Virus record (IMG/VR): IMGVR_UViG_3300009128_000064
Location: 1-36,490 of that record
Direction: 5' to 3' (one strand)
Origin: a virus
Length of the DNA: 36,490 nucleotides
The position numbers and the translations under genes were made by a program. The notes beneath the pieces were generated by a model. The model saw only the letters and a list, made by a program, of their open reading frames with translations, was not told the DNA's origin and ran no database searches. This document shows positions 15,176-22,731 of this stretch, piece after piece; within the stretch, counting starts at the first letter, position 1, and each line of letters starts with the position of its first letter.

Positions 15176-15573
15176 CTTCCCACCGAGGGTCAGCCCTGTT
15201 CCTTGTCTTGTTGGTAATCACACTCATCAGCGTCCCGATCTCGATGCTGTTCCTGTCCTCTTCAATCGAGACCATCATCGCAGGCAACACTCGCCGAGCA
15301 TCCTTAGCCCACCAGGCTTCCCTATCAGGAATCGCCCATTTCCAGTCACTCAACCTCCATGCCCACGACCTTATAGATATGGCTAACGGGCAAGAAGAAA
15401 TAGAAGTGATACCTTACACCCAGATGTTTAACTCAGAATATCGTGTGGTAGCCAAAAACATAGGTGAGGATGTATTTACTATTACGAGCGAAGGAAGAAT
15501 GCTTGACGGCGGGAGAGTGATAGCAATCGCCCGAACATCGGCCAGGTTTAAAACCACATACAGAGAGGAATAG
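15172..15573 (+). CDS. PilX-like type IV pseudopilin
   Basis: 133 aa. After SHRG (3-6) comes a long hydrophobic helix (SALFLVLLVITLISVPISML, 7-26), then ETIIAGNTRRASLAHQAS. That is the order of minor pilins of the PilX N-terminal family: a prepilin-peptidase glycine, hydrophobic helix without Glu5, then an AGN-R-x-x-AxQA segment. The C-terminal part is beta-rich (EYRVVAKN, VFTITSEGR), as in pilin heads. It would be processed by a host prepilin peptidase and enter the type IV pilus or type II secretion system. Phage pilin-like genes are unusual; possible roles are superinfection exclusion, pilus modification or adhesion. Located in an envelope gene block. Confidence 0.65.
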   Translation: MTSHRGSALFLVLLVITLISVPISMLFLSSSIETIIAGNTRRASLAHQASLSGIAHFQSLNLHAHDLIDMANGQEEIEVIPYTQMFNSEYRVVAKNIGEDVFTITSEGRMLDGGRVIAIARTSARFKTTYREE

Positions 15574-15575
15574 AA

Positions 15576-15983
15576 ATGCTAAGAAATATCAAGCCAATTT
15601 TTATAGAGAACAGCAGGATCCCTGTGTGGCTCTCCTATTTTGCACCACTAAACATCGGAGCAATCACAATCGTGTTGCTTGTTATTTCCCGAGGCAAGAT
15701 GACGGAGGAGACCAAGCGCCACGAGACCATCCATGTCCAGCAGACGCTTGAGATGCTTATCCTCCCGATGATCATCGCCTATATTGGCAGTTATCTGTGG
15801 AATATGTGGCGATTCCGTAACGACTGGAAGGGACAGACAAACCAGAGGGGCGGTGAGTATTCCTCACTAGGAAACAAAGCATACCACCAAATCATCTTCG
15901 AGAGGGAAGCATACGACAACGAGCACGACCCAGATTACCTACAAAACAGAAAACGCTACAATTACTTCTTCGGCAACAAATAA
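15576..15983 (+). CDS. Membrane protein with HExxH metallopeptidase motif
   Basis: 135 aa. Two hydrophobic segments (about residues 18-38 and 56-76) flank RHETIHVQQT (48-57), an HExxH zinc motif; FEREAYDNE further on could supply the third ligand. The geometry fits a small membrane-associated zinc peptidase, possibly acting on an envelope protein such as the adjacent pilin, which is inference. The gene ends in G-N-K-stop inside a 3'-end repeat. Confidence 0.65.
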   Translation: MLRNIKPIFIENSRIPVWLSYFAPLNIGAITIVLLVISRGKMTEETKRHETIHVQQTLEMLILPMIIAYIGSYLWNMWRFRNDWKGQTNQRGGEYSSLGNKAYHQIIFEREAYDNEHDPDYLQNRKRYNYFFGNK

Positions 15984-15990
15984 AAAAGGA
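15970..15990 (+). repeat. 3'-end repeat copy containing a stop codon
   Basis: TCGGCAACAAATAAAAAAGG; the TAA in the middle terminates the HExxH protein gene. Confidence 0.75.
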
Positions 15991-15999
15991 AACAAACGA

Positions 16000-16602
16000 A
16001 TGCATTTTGAAAAGAATATTGACCCCTCCATCCGCAAGCTAGAACTCAAAGCCCCGCCGATCATCGTGAGGGTAAACAAATTTGATGAGGATGCGGCGGA
16101 GAAGTTCAGCGCAGACATGCAAGTCGCCAGAAACTCAGGACAACCAGTCATTCCGATAGTTATTGACAGCTATGGCGGTCAGGTCTATTCGTTGATGTCG
16201 ATGATCTCGGAGATCAAGCGCTGTGAGGTCCCCGTAGCCACCATCGTAGAATCAAAGGCGATGTCATGTGGTGCTGTCCTATTCACCTTCGGAACCCAGG
16301 GATATCGTTTTATGGCTGAAGACGCCACTGTGATGATCCATGATGTCAGTTCAGGGGGGCGAGGTAAGGTGGAGGAGGTCAAAGCATCTGCTGCCGAGTC
16401 TGAGCGTCTGGACCAGAAGATCTACAAGATGATGTCACAGAATTGCGGGAAGAAGGATGACTACTTTAAGAAGATCGTCCACAGGAAGGGACACGCAGAC
16501 TGGTTCCTTGATTCGGACGAAAGCAAGAAGCATGGTGTATGCAACCACATCCGCATCCCAACGCTCCGAGTCTCTATTGAGGTGAAAGTCGAAGTGGAAT
16601 GA
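16000..16602 (+). CDS. ClpP-like serine protease family protein 2
   Basis: 200 aa. DSYGG (56-60) is the ClpP substrate loop; SKAMSCG holds the nucleophile Ser89, TVMIHD holds His114, and ADWFLDS places Asp167 at the catalytic Asp position, so the triad looks complete. The paralogue at 3332 has Asn there. Starting with MHFEKNIDP, it has no signal peptide and should act in the cytoplasm. No ClpX/ClpA partner is in the window. Its stop overlaps the transglycosylase start. Confidence 0.87.
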   Translation: MHFEKNIDPSIRKLELKAPPIIVRVNKFDEDAAEKFSADMQVARNSGQPVIPIVIDSYGGQVYSLMSMISEIKRCEVPVATIVESKAMSCGAVLFTFGTQGYRFMAEDATVMIHDVSSGGRGKVEEVKASAAESERLDQKIYKMMSQNCGKKDDYFKKIVHRKGHADWFLDSDESKKHGVCNHIRIPTLRVSIEVKVEVE

Positions 16603-17234
16603 TGAGGAATAGTGTGTTTTGTTCGCTCCTCTTTGTCGCCGTTTGCAGCCAGCCCTTTGTGCCCTCACTTGACGCTGGTCCACCCGATACTAGCGGTCCG
16701 GAGTATCGAATCCTCCCGAGAGATAAAGAGGGCATGGAGTCCCTCTTGGAAGTTGAGACGATCCAGGTGAGTTTTAGTAGCAGTCCTCTGGATTCAGTCC
16801 AGTCAGAGAACTTCGCCGAGGTGCTAGAAGTTTCCCAAGCATACGGCGCAAATCCATTCGCCATGGTAGCCATAGCATTCAGAGAGTCTTCATTCAGGAA
16901 AACCGCTGTGTCCCCAACTGGCGACGTAGGTATTTTTCAGATCAACTATCGTTGGTGGGGCAAGGAACTCGGCTACAAGAACTACGAGGACTTTTTGAAG
17001 CACAATACCGCCATCAAGCGCAACACACGACATGCCATCGAGATCCTGCGTATTTTTTCCCGCCACCGAGCCTGTCTAGGCGAGAACCTCTATGCCTGCT
17101 ACAACGGAGGCTACGGCTGGCGAAAGTCTCCCAAGCGCCGCCAGATAGAGTTTTATCGAGACAGAGTGGTCAAGACGATCAAGTCGATTGAGAGAGGATA
17201 CCCTCAATGGGGCGCAAACCCAAAAAGCCACTAA
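16599..17234 (+). CDS. Lytic transglycosylase (SLT domain) with signal peptide
   Basis: 211 aa. The N-terminus (residues 1-25) is a signal peptide-like hydrophobic stretch. The SLT domain follows: FRESSF with the catalytic Glu at 96, the GIFQI motif (111-115) and ACYNGG near residue 168. It would cleave the MurNAc-GlcNAc bond of peptidoglycan in the periplasm, either for lysis or for local wall opening during DNA entry or envelope-structure assembly. Its place in the pilin/ClpP block rather than next to a holin leaves both options open. Confidence 0.88.
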   Translation: MMRNSVFCSLLFVAVCSQPFVPSLDAGPPDTSGPEYRILPRDKEGMESLLEVETIQVSFSSSPLDSVQSENFAEVLEVSQAYGANPFAMVAIAFRESSFRKTAVSPTGDVGIFQINYRWWGKELGYKNYEDFLKHNTAIKRNTRHAIEILRIFSRHRACLGENLYACYNGGYGWRKSPKRRQIEFYRDRVVKTIKSIERGYPQWGANPKSH

Positions 17235-17941
17235 GGAAGAAAAAGAAGAAGATGCCTTCGCCACCCCCAACCTACAAGGGGGCCAAGCATAATTTCTATT
17301 TACTCCCCAAGTCCGAACAGGTGAAGCGCTGGCTCAGCGCCCCAAAGGGTTGCATCCCAAAAGTGCTCGCCACCTACTATAAGGATGTTCAGAACGAGAA
17401 GAAGCGCTTCCATGACCCGGGACCACGCATAATAAAGTGGGTGAAGGTGCCTAAGTATGCCCCTTATGAGGAGTGGTCGGAAGAGGAGTTGGCGAAGGAG
17501 ACCCCAGCAAACATAGAGCGCATAAAGCGGTGGGAGTCTCCTAGGGGTCCAGACAGAAAAGGGCGACCACCACTAGATCTCAGCAAACACCAGCGGTTCG
17601 GCCCGGCAAGGGTACGCCGCAAGCGCCACAGGTTAAAGTTATCACCCAGCGAGGTTGAGTGGATAAGGTGCCAAGCGGGCACAGGACTCTCCTATCAGGG
17701 TATTGCCGACGCCTTCAATGCCAAATATGACATTATGAGAGGGAGCAAAGGGGTAAGGATAACGAGGGAGACAGCATTCCAGATAATCACCTACAAGACG
17801 CATGTCCCCAAGTGGATGAAGGATCAGAAAAGGAGAGAGGAGGACGGCGCAGTGGACATCTATGATCTCATCAACTCAGAACTCACCGACGAGGAACTAG
17901 ATGACCTAGGCACCGGGGATGTGATCTTTGACGACGACTAA
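17207..17941 (+). CDS. Basic protein with helix-turn-helix segment
   Basis: 244 aa. The N-terminal 20 residues are almost all basic. Residues about 144-185 (LSPSEVEWIRCQAGTGLSYQ, then GIADAFNAKYD and TRETAFQIITY) form a plausible helix-turn-helix like those in small terminase subunits or phage regulators. The C-terminus is acidic. Not assigned to a family. Overlaps the transglycosylase gene by 28 nt; a 3'-end repeat follows the stop. Confidence 0.65.
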   Translation: MGRKPKKPLRKKKKKMPSPPPTYKGAKHNFYLLPKSEQVKRWLSAPKGCIPKVLATYYKDVQNEKKRFHDPGPRIIKWVKVPKYAPYEEWSEEELAKETPANIERIKRWESPRGPDRKGRPPLDLSKHQRFGPARVRRKRHRLKLSPSEVEWIRCQAGTGLSYQGIADAFNAKYDIMRGSKGVRITRETAFQIITYKTHVPKWMKDQKRREEDGAVDIYDLINSELTDEELDDLGTGDVIFDDD

Positions 17942-17964
17942 GCGGCAACAAAAACAAAAAAGAG
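17942..17964 (+). repeat. 3'-end repeat copy
   Basis: GCGGCAACAAAAACAAAAAA and GAG, one base after the TAA stop. Confidence 0.75.
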
Positions 17965-17985
17965 CATTTAGGTGAAAATAGACCC

Positions 17986-18014
17986 TTGACAGATAGCCCA
18001 TTCTAGAGCATAAT
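17986..18014 (+). promoter_or_regulatory. Sigma-70-like promoter
   Basis: TTGACA (17986-17991), 17 nt, CATAAT (18009-18014). Confidence 0.75.
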
Positions 18015-18061
18015 AGGATAGTAGAGAAAACAACAACCAGTCATTATGAAAGGAAATCAAT

Positions 18062-18379
18062 ATGACTATCGCAAACCAAGCCACCTTCACCAAAAAGAAC
18101 GGGGAGTCCCGAGAGATGCTCTTCGTCCGTCTCGCCGACCTACCTGAAGTAGCCCTCGACGAACTTGTCGGTTCGGACTCACCACCTCGCAAGCTCCCCG
18201 AGGGCTCTGAGTTAGTGTTCGACCTTCAAGCTCACGACCTTCGTGTCTTCAACCACAGCACGCTTCAAGGCACCATCGAGCCCTATGAGATCACCATCGA
18301 CGACTATTGGTCCGACGACGATGAGGGGGGACCACTTGACGACCTTGGCTGGTCCAGCGATGAAGTCCCCCTCTGTTAG
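18062..18379 (+). CDS. Possible WYL_2/DUF2693-like small beta protein
   Basis: 105 aa. The opening ATFTKKNGESREMLFVRLAD and the later segment DLRVFNHSTLQG match the pattern of phage Sm/SH3-like WYL_2 (DUF2693) proteins, in which a K-K-D/N-G-E/T start is followed by a V-x-D/N motif. The acidic C-terminal tail is not typical. AAAGGAAA ribosome binding site. Moderate confidence. Confidence 0.6.
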   Translation: MTIANQATFTKKNGESREMLFVRLADLPEVALDELVGSDSPPRKLPEGSELVFDLQAHDLRVFNHSTLQGTIEPYEITIDDYWSDDDEGGPLDDLGWSSDEVPLC

Positions 18380-18547
18380 ATGTGGCGACTGCGACTAACT
18401 CTCGCTAACACCTTGATGTCCCTGGGGAAGTGGCTTACGGGCTACACTCCCCTCGGGCACTTGGTGTTCCACATGGGAATCAAGCAAGCCATCGCCGCAG
18501 GCGTCCAACGAAACCGCCTCATCGGGCAACAAAAGAAAGAGAAGTAG
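18380..18547 (+). CDS. Small hydrophobic/basic protein (55 aa)
   Basis: ATG 18380 follows the previous stop directly. One amphipathic or membrane-associating stretch (TLANTLMSLGKWLTGYTPLG) and a basic tail whose last codons (I-G-Q-Q-K-K-E-K) are a copy of the 3'-end repeat read in a different frame. Not recognised. Confidence 0.55.
   Translation: MWRLRLTLANTLMSLGKWLTGYTPLGHLVFHMGIKQAIAAGVQRNRLIGQQKKEK
18522..18544 (+). repeat. 3'-end repeat copy within coding end
   Basis: TCGGGCAACAAAAGAAAGAG and AAG, translated as I-G-Q-Q-K-K-E-K. Confidence 0.75.
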
Positions 18548-18550
18548 TAG

Positions 18551-19279
18551 ATGACCTATGAGAAGACAATCGACCTCTACGGCGACGGCATAGGCAAAGT
18601 GACCTATATCCAACATTCAGGAAGCGATAAGATGGCTGTAAATGCCGCCAGAGTATCATTCGGACAAGACGACCTAAGCTCAGAACTCACAGAGAAAGAT
18701 GTGAAACTCATCAACTATTTGGTGAAGCACAACCACTCGTCACCGATGGAGCACTCAAACATCACATTTATGATTGAGGTCCCTTTATTTGTGAGGAGCC
18801 AACATCACCGCCATCGTGTCTGGAAATTCAACGAGATCTCACGGCGTTACACAGAGGAGAACATTCAGTTCTACGAGCCTAAAGCGTTCCGCACCCAACA
18901 CAAGGACAACAGACAGGCCAGCAACCCAGAGAACCTAATCAACCCCAACGCAACAGCGATCTGTCCTGGGTTCATCCAATCGAAGGTAGTAGCAGATGCT
19001 TCGTCGTTAGTCGCTCGCCACCACAAGATCAGCCTCGATCTATATCAAAGCCTAATGGAGCAAGGGGTTTGTCGTGAACAGGCCCGAGGGGTCCTACCTC
19101 AGAACCTAATGACTCGCTACTACGGCACTTGTGACATCAGCAACCTAATCAAGTTCATCACCCTCCGCACCCATGAGGGAGCCCAGTGGGAAATCCAGCA
19201 AGTAGCGGAAGCCATGCGAACCATCGCCACCGACCTGTTCCCAGCGACGATGAACGCCTATAACTCCGGCAATAAATAA
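18551..19279 (+). CDS. thyX: FAD-dependent thymidylate synthase ThyX
   Basis: 242 aa. The ThyX signature RHRVWKFNEISRRY (87-100) is complete in RHR...S..R, and the second conserved block (SSPMEHSNITF; RGVLPQNLMTRYYGT) is present. The enzyme makes dTMP from dUMP using FAD, methylene-tetrahydrofolate and NADPH; phages carry it to raise thymidine supply. Length is typical of the family. Ends in S-G-N-K-stop inside a 3'-end repeat. Confidence 0.95.
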   Translation: MTYEKTIDLYGDGIGKVTYIQHSGSDKMAVNAARVSFGQDDLSSELTEKDVKLINYLVKHNHSSPMEHSNITFMIEVPLFVRSQHHRHRVWKFNEISRRYTEENIQFYEPKAFRTQHKDNRQASNPENLINPNATAICPGFIQSKVVADASSLVARHHKISLDLYQSLMEQGVCREQARGVLPQNLMTRYYGTCDISNLIKFITLRTHEGAQWEIQQVAEAMRTIATDLFPATMNAYNSGNK

Positions 19280-19287
19280 AGAGATAA
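19266..19287 (+). repeat. 3'-end repeat copy containing a stop codon
   Basis: CCGGCAATAAATAAAGAGAT; the second TAA terminates thyX. Confidence 0.65.
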
Positions 19288-19405
19288 ACAAGGCGCTAGA
19301 AACCAACAGATGTAGGGCTAATAATCAGGGAATAAATGGTAGTAAACAACCCTACGACACTACTTACTATGTCAACAGAACAGAAGGACCTAGAGATAAC
19401 TAACT

Positions 19406-19558
19406 ATGGCATATGACCCGACCGCAATTCCTGAGAAGCACCATAAACTTGCAATAGAGCAAGCTGTAAACTCTTCCAAATTGGAGTCTAAACAGCGTCT
19501 AATGCGACTTACGGCTTTAGCCTTCGCTGTTGGCTTTATTCTTGGCTTACTACTCTAA
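19406..19558 (+). CDS. Tail-anchored membrane mini-protein (50 aa)
   Basis: A soluble helix of about 30 residues (PEKHHKLAIEQAVNSSKLES) is followed by a C-terminal hydrophobic helix (LTALAFAVGFILGLLL). No strong ribosome binding site. Plausible because of its clear protein-like layout in an otherwise unassigned 435-bp gap (19280-19715). That gap also contains a weak GTAGGG/CCCTAC inverted repeat (19312-19355) and the terminator below. Confidence 0.5.
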   Translation: MAYDPTAIPEKHHKLAIEQAVNSSKLESKQRLMRLTALAFAVGFILGLLL

Positions 19559-19639
19559 CAATAGAACTGATGAGATACAACAGAAAGAAGGTGATCCTAA
19601 GGCTTGTGATCTCGTAGTCGTTTAGGGACAAGAGCGAGG

Positions 19640-19664
19640 AAGGCGGGTTTATCCCCGCCTTTTT
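19640..19664 (+). terminator. Rho-independent terminator
   Basis: AAGGCGGG, loop TTTATC, CCCGCCTT, then TTTC: an 8-bp GC-rich stem followed by T residues. Confidence 0.88.
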
Positions 19665-19715
19665 CGTTGAGAGACAAAGCCACCCAGACAGACAACCACC
19701 AGAAAGGACAACTAT

Positions 19716-19937
19716 ATGTCAAACGTCGAGCACCCCAGTCACTACAACCATGGCATTGAGGCCATCAAGATCATCGAGAGTTGGGATCTAAACTTCCACA
19801 TCGGCAATGTGATCAAATACGCCCTTCGAGCCCCTCACAAGGGCAATGAGATAGAAGACCTAGAAAAGGCGTTATTTTACCTCACTCGCCACCTAGGCAA
19901 CATCCGCCAACAACAAACAACAAAGGAGAGTCAATAA
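19716..19937 (+). CDS. DUF3310 family protein
   Basis: 73 aa. HPSHYNHGIEAIKIIESWDL and NVIKYALRAPHKGNEIEDLE are the two halves of the DUF3310 (SaV-like) domain common in phages. Its role is unknown; it is often found with nucleotide metabolism genes, as here next to thyX and thioredoxin. Stop overlaps the thioredoxin start by one base (TAATG). Confidence 0.9.
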   Translation: MSNVEHPSHYNHGIEAIKIIESWDLNFHIGNVIKYALRAPHKGNEIEDLEKALFYLTRHLGNIRQQQTTKESQ

Positions 19938-20281
19938 TGAGCAACAACAATGAAACCAACAACAACATCACCCCTCTAAACCAAGAGACCTTTGCGGAGT
20001 TCATAGCGGAGGGAATAACCCTAGTCAAATTCGGGGCAGAATGGTGCGGACCATGCAAGTTAGTGAGCCCTATTCTGGCGAGAATGAGCCTCAATGAATT
20101 ATACAGCGAAGTTAGGTTTGGAGAGGTCGACACAAGTGAGAGCCCAGACCTAACAAACAGCTTAGGAATCCGAGGAATACCAACCATCTACGTATTCAAC
20201 AACGGACAGATAACAGCACACACATCAGGCTTCAAAGACGAAGCAGCCCTATCAGCACTCCTTGACCTAAACACCGATTAA
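19937..20281 (+). CDS. Thioredoxin
   Basis: 114 aa. Active site WCGPCK (36-41), cis-proline GIPTIYVF and C-terminal helix are present, with the usual length. A general disulfide reductant; with ThyX, glutaredoxin and the IMPDH-like enzyme it points to phage control of nucleotide metabolism. The N-terminal run of Asn/Thr is additional. Followed by a 3'-end repeat. Confidence 0.95.
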   Translation: MSNNNETNNNITPLNQETFAEFIAEGITLVKFGAEWCGPCKLVSPILARMSLNELYSEVRFGEVDTSESPDLTNSLGIRGIPTIYVFNNGQITAHTSGFKDEAALSALLDLNTD

Positions 20282-20303
20282 CGGGCAACAAGAATAATAA
20301 ATA
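20281..20303 (+). repeat. 3'-end repeat copy
   Basis: ACGGGCAACAAGAATAATAA and ATA, starting with the final base of the thioredoxin stop. Confidence 0.75.
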
Positions 20304-20636
20304 AAACCAAAAACAGAAGAAGAAAGACAAATGTGAAGAAAGTTAGAGATAAATAAAGATGCACAGAGAGAGAAAGAACAATAGAGAGAAAAGAGAAGGA
20401 GAGGAAGATATTAGAGAGATAGGAGAAAGATATAGAGAGAAAGAAGAGAAAAAGAACCCAGAGAGAAAAGAAGAGAAGCAAGGGTTGGTAAGAAGGGTAA
20501 AGAAGAGAAAGAACCAAAAAAGAGTTCAGCATGAGAAGAAGAGAGAAAAGGAGAGAAGAGGAGAGAAAAGGGGAGAAGAAGAGAACGACAGCCATGAGAA
20601 GACACAGAAGAAGAATATTGAGGAACTAAGCTCACT

Positions 20637-20709
20637 ATATCCCAATATATCCACTATGCCCCAATATATCCCAATATATCCACTATGCCCCAATATATCC
20701 CACTATACA
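20637..20709 (+). repeat. 29-bp direct repeats, 2.5 copies
   Basis: Copies at 20637-20665 and 20666-20694 are identical; a partial third copy follows. Each unit contains ATATCCCAAT and ATATCCACTATGCCCC, i.e. a nested shorter repeat. Confidence 0.9.
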
Positions 20710-20863
20710 ACGGGTTGTGAGGGGATGCCCGCCAAAGGAACGAGGACCGCAGAGAAGGAATAAAGCTGCACAGAGGGGAACAGAGCCGCCATAAAAGGAG
20801 GTGGGAAAGTCGCCTGTGAAACCTAAGAAATTATGCCCAGGAATTTTAGAGCCCTAAGAAGCC

Positions 20864-20996
20864 ACCGAAAGCCGCTAGAGGTTGTTGGCGAGCCACCAGA
20901 AGCTGCTGCTAGCGAGCCGCCAGAAGCCGCCAGCAAGTCACCAGAAGCCGCCAGAAGCTGCTAGAAGCCGCCAGAAGCTGCTAGCGAGCGGAGCGA
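20864..20996 (+). repeat. CCAGAAGC repeat array
   Basis: CCAGAAGC at 20896, 20920, 20941, 20951 and 20971, with CTAGAAGC at 20961: four units from 20941 to 20980 are spaced by exactly 10 bp, about one helical turn, so a protein could bind all on one face. Confidence 0.85.
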
Positions 20997-21203
20997 GCGC
21001 CTATAAATTAGTAAATATACTGAACGCTTGTACAGGTCCCAAATACGCCATAAGTAGTGTTTTTGTCAACCCAAACGCCCCCTTTTTCTGACAATAACAC
21101 CCTTTTCGCCCCTTGGACCACCCCATTCCCCAGGCAAGAATCGTGCCAAACCAGACACTTGTCCCCCCTCATCAAATAAACGGCATAAAAGATGAAATAA
21201 AGC

Positions 21204-21231
21204 TTGACAAAGAGAGGTGGCGTGGTATAAC
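21204..21231 (+). promoter_or_regulatory. Early-type promoter with AAATAAAGC upstream box
   Basis: AAATAAAGCTTGACA; TTGACA 21204-21209, 16 nt, TATAAC (21226-21231) preceded by TGG (extended -10). Confidence 0.85.
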
Positions 21232-21242
21232 TAAGATGAGGA

Positions 21243-21260
21243 GAGGGGAAGACGCCCCTC
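21243..21260 (+). promoter_or_regulatory. 5' leader hairpin
   Basis: GAGGGG, loop AAGACG, CCCCTC; perfect 6-bp stem about 5 nt from the predicted transcript start. Confidence 0.7.
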
Positions 21261-21273
21261 AAGGAGACCCGTC

Positions 21274-21408
21274 ATGAGCATCATCGTTTACTATAGCAAC
21301 CCAAGCACCAACAGCCGGGCTAGGGTAGAAGCCACCGAAGCCACCCTAGACGAGGTCTGTAAAGCCCTCAGGGACGCTGGCAACTTTATTGAGCACATCG
21401 CCAAATAA
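21274..21408 (+). CDS. Small hypothetical protein (44 aa)
   Basis: ATG 21274 follows AAGGAG (21261-21266). The product is soluble (SIIVYYSNPSTNSRARVEA, then TLDEVCKALRDAGNFIEHI). It sits between two copies of the same promoter class, with its own leader hairpin, which supports real expression. Not recognised. Confidence 0.65.
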   Translation: MSIIVYYSNPSTNSRARVEATEATLDEVCKALRDAGNFIEHIAK

Positions 21409-21411
21409 AGC

Positions 21412-21439
21412 TTGACATCACGCTAGCCTGTGGTATTGT
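21412..21439 (+). promoter_or_regulatory. Early-type promoter with AAATAAAGC upstream box
   Basis: AAATAAAGCTTGACA; TTGACA 21412-21417, 16 nt ending TGG, TATTGT (21434-21439). Confidence 0.88.
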
Positions 21440-21448
21440 ACAGGTGAG

Positions 21449-21465
21449 GGAGGGATAGCCCCTCC
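21449..21465 (+). promoter_or_regulatory. 5' leader hairpin
   Basis: GGAGGG, loop ATAGC, CCCTCC; begins 3 nt from the predicted +1 at 21446. Confidence 0.7.
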
Positions 21466-21495
21466 AAGACGACAAATGATTTGGGAGAATCACAA

Positions 21496-22548
21496 ATGAG
21501 CATCGACTTCAAGAATTTCATCAGCATCGCCCCCAGCGTCTCAGCCGCCGGGTTGCCCGTTATGCTCCGTGGTCGCCATGGCGTCGGCAAGTCCCAAGTA
21601 GTCTACCAAATCGCCGAGGAAATGGGGCTTCCCATCATCGAGCGCCGTGCCAGCCAGATGACCGAGGGTGACCTTGTTGGGCTCCCCAGCGTCGACGCAG
21701 ACCGCACCACCTTCAACCCTCCGGACTGGTTCAAGGTTGCCTGTGAGAAGCCTGTGGTCCTATTCCTTGATGAGGTTGATCGTGCTGTCCTTGAGGTCCG
21801 CCAAGGCATCTTTGAGCTAACCGACAGCCGCAAGCTCAACGGCAACCACCTCCACCCCGAAACCGTTGTATTTGCGGCGGTTAACGGCGGAGAGCATGGG
21901 GAGCAGTACCAGGTCAACGAGATGGATCCAGCCGAGTTGGACCGCTATTCCGTATGGGACATTGAGCCCACCGTTGAGGATTGGCTCACTTGGGGCAAGA
22001 GCAACGTTGACAGTCTCATTTGGGACTTCATCAACCAGAACCACAACCATTTGGAGCACAACGGCGACTACGAGCCCAACAAGGTCTACCCGTCCCGTCG
22101 GTCGTGGGATCGTCTCAACAGCGTGCTTGTGAAGTCCGACAATCTCACCCATGGTCCTGTAATGTTCCATTTAGCCACCTCATTTGTGGGCTTCGAGGCC
22201 GCAGTCTCCTTCAATGACTTTGCCAAGAACTATGACCGACAGGTCACCATCGAGCAGATGCTGGCGGGCGAAAGGGACGAGATCATCGAGGGTTTCAGCC
22301 TGAACGACTTTTGTGCCTTGATTGAGAAGATGGAGGCTGAGGGCACCTGTAAGCGAAAGTTGAACGAAGTCGAGATCAAGAACCTTGTGACCTTCTTCTG
22401 CCGTATGCCCTCCGAGGCTGCCATGAAGCTTTGGAGTGTAGTCTCCACAGCCGGTGTTCAAGACAACGTGCTCAACCTGCATTCAAATGGCGCGGGTGAG
22501 TACCTCGCCCACTGCCTCGCTGAGACTTTCGGGCCAAGGTCAACATAG
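21496..22548 (+). CDS. MoxR-type AAA+ ATPase
   Basis: 350 aa from ATG 21496 (GGGAG ribosome binding site; the upstream TTG is less likely). Walker A GRHGVGKS (26-33), Walker B VVLFLDEVD (87-95), sensor 1 VFAAVNGG and an ELDRYSVWDIEP segment with the probable arginine finger define a MoxR-like AAA+ protein. Such ATPases act as chaperones that load metal or remodel partner proteins containing VWA domains. The next gene is exactly such a partner, under a nearly identical promoter. Confidence 0.9.
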   Translation: MSIDFKNFISIAPSVSAAGLPVMLRGRHGVGKSQVVYQIAEEMGLPIIERRASQMTEGDLVGLPSVDADRTTFNPPDWFKVACEKPVVLFLDEVDRAVLEVRQGIFELTDSRKLNGNHLHPETVVFAAVNGGEHGEQYQVNEMDPAELDRYSVWDIEPTVEDWLTWGKSNVDSLIWDFINQNHNHLEHNGDYEPNKVYPSRRSWDRLNSVLVKSDNLTHGPVMFHLATSFVGFEAAVSFNDFAKNYDRQVTIEQMLAGERDEIIEGFSLNDFCALIEKMEAEGTCKRKLNEVEIKNLVTFFCRMPSEAAMKLWSVVSTAGVQDNVLNLHSNGAGEYLAHCLAETFGPRST

Positions 22549-22691
22549 TAGAGCCCATTTGGAAAAGCACACTTTTTACGAAAGCCAATTTCCCAAAAGC
22601 CTCCCCCACCCGAGCAAGTGGCTAAACTGCTCCCTTTTTGGGTCCCTTTTGGGGGGTAGGTCTAGAGTTGGAGCGCCTTTATGCACCCTCC

Positions 22692-22718
22692 ATCGGGCAC
22701 AAAGAAAACGAAGAAAAC
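22692..22718 (+). repeat. 3'-end repeat copy, variant
   Basis: ATCGGGCACAAAGAAAACGA and AGAAAAC; nearly the same variant occurs at 31191. The rest of 22549-22690 holds no gene I can support; it has runs of CCC and TTTT with the pair CCCTTTTTGGG / CCCTTTTGGGG, perhaps a terminator. Confidence 0.65.
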
Positions 22719-22731
22719 CTCCAAATAAAGC

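Larger units (their letters stand above)
20304..21203 (+). other. Gene-poor region with three repeat types; candidate origin or cis-acting site
   Basis: About 900 bp with no convincing gene. It holds (1) a purine tract on the + strand, 20310-20636; (2) 29-bp AT-rich direct repeats, 20637-20709; (3) a G+C-rich array of CCAGAAGC units, 20864-20996, partly at exact 10-bp spacing; and (4) AT-rich sequence at 21000-21060. A 134-codon frame runs through the first two parts but is low-complexity and has no ribosome binding site. Such a combination of strand asymmetry, iterons and AT-rich DNA is what replication origins or packaging/regulatory loci look like; this is inference. Confidence 0.5.

Noticed and set aside
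19312-19355. GTAGGG/CCCTAC inverted repeat after thyX as a terminator
   Set aside because: Six-bp stem with a 32-nt loop and no T tract; not convincing.
19566-19592. Hammerhead-ribozyme-like core (CTGATGA ... GAAA)
   Set aside because: The segment between the two boxes cannot form stem II and no flanking stems I and III are found.
20359-20763. 134-codon Lys/Glu/Arg-rich frame
   Set aside because: It is the translation of a purine tract and of the 29-bp repeats, has no ribosome binding site, and is almost all charged residues. Treated as non-coding repeat DNA.
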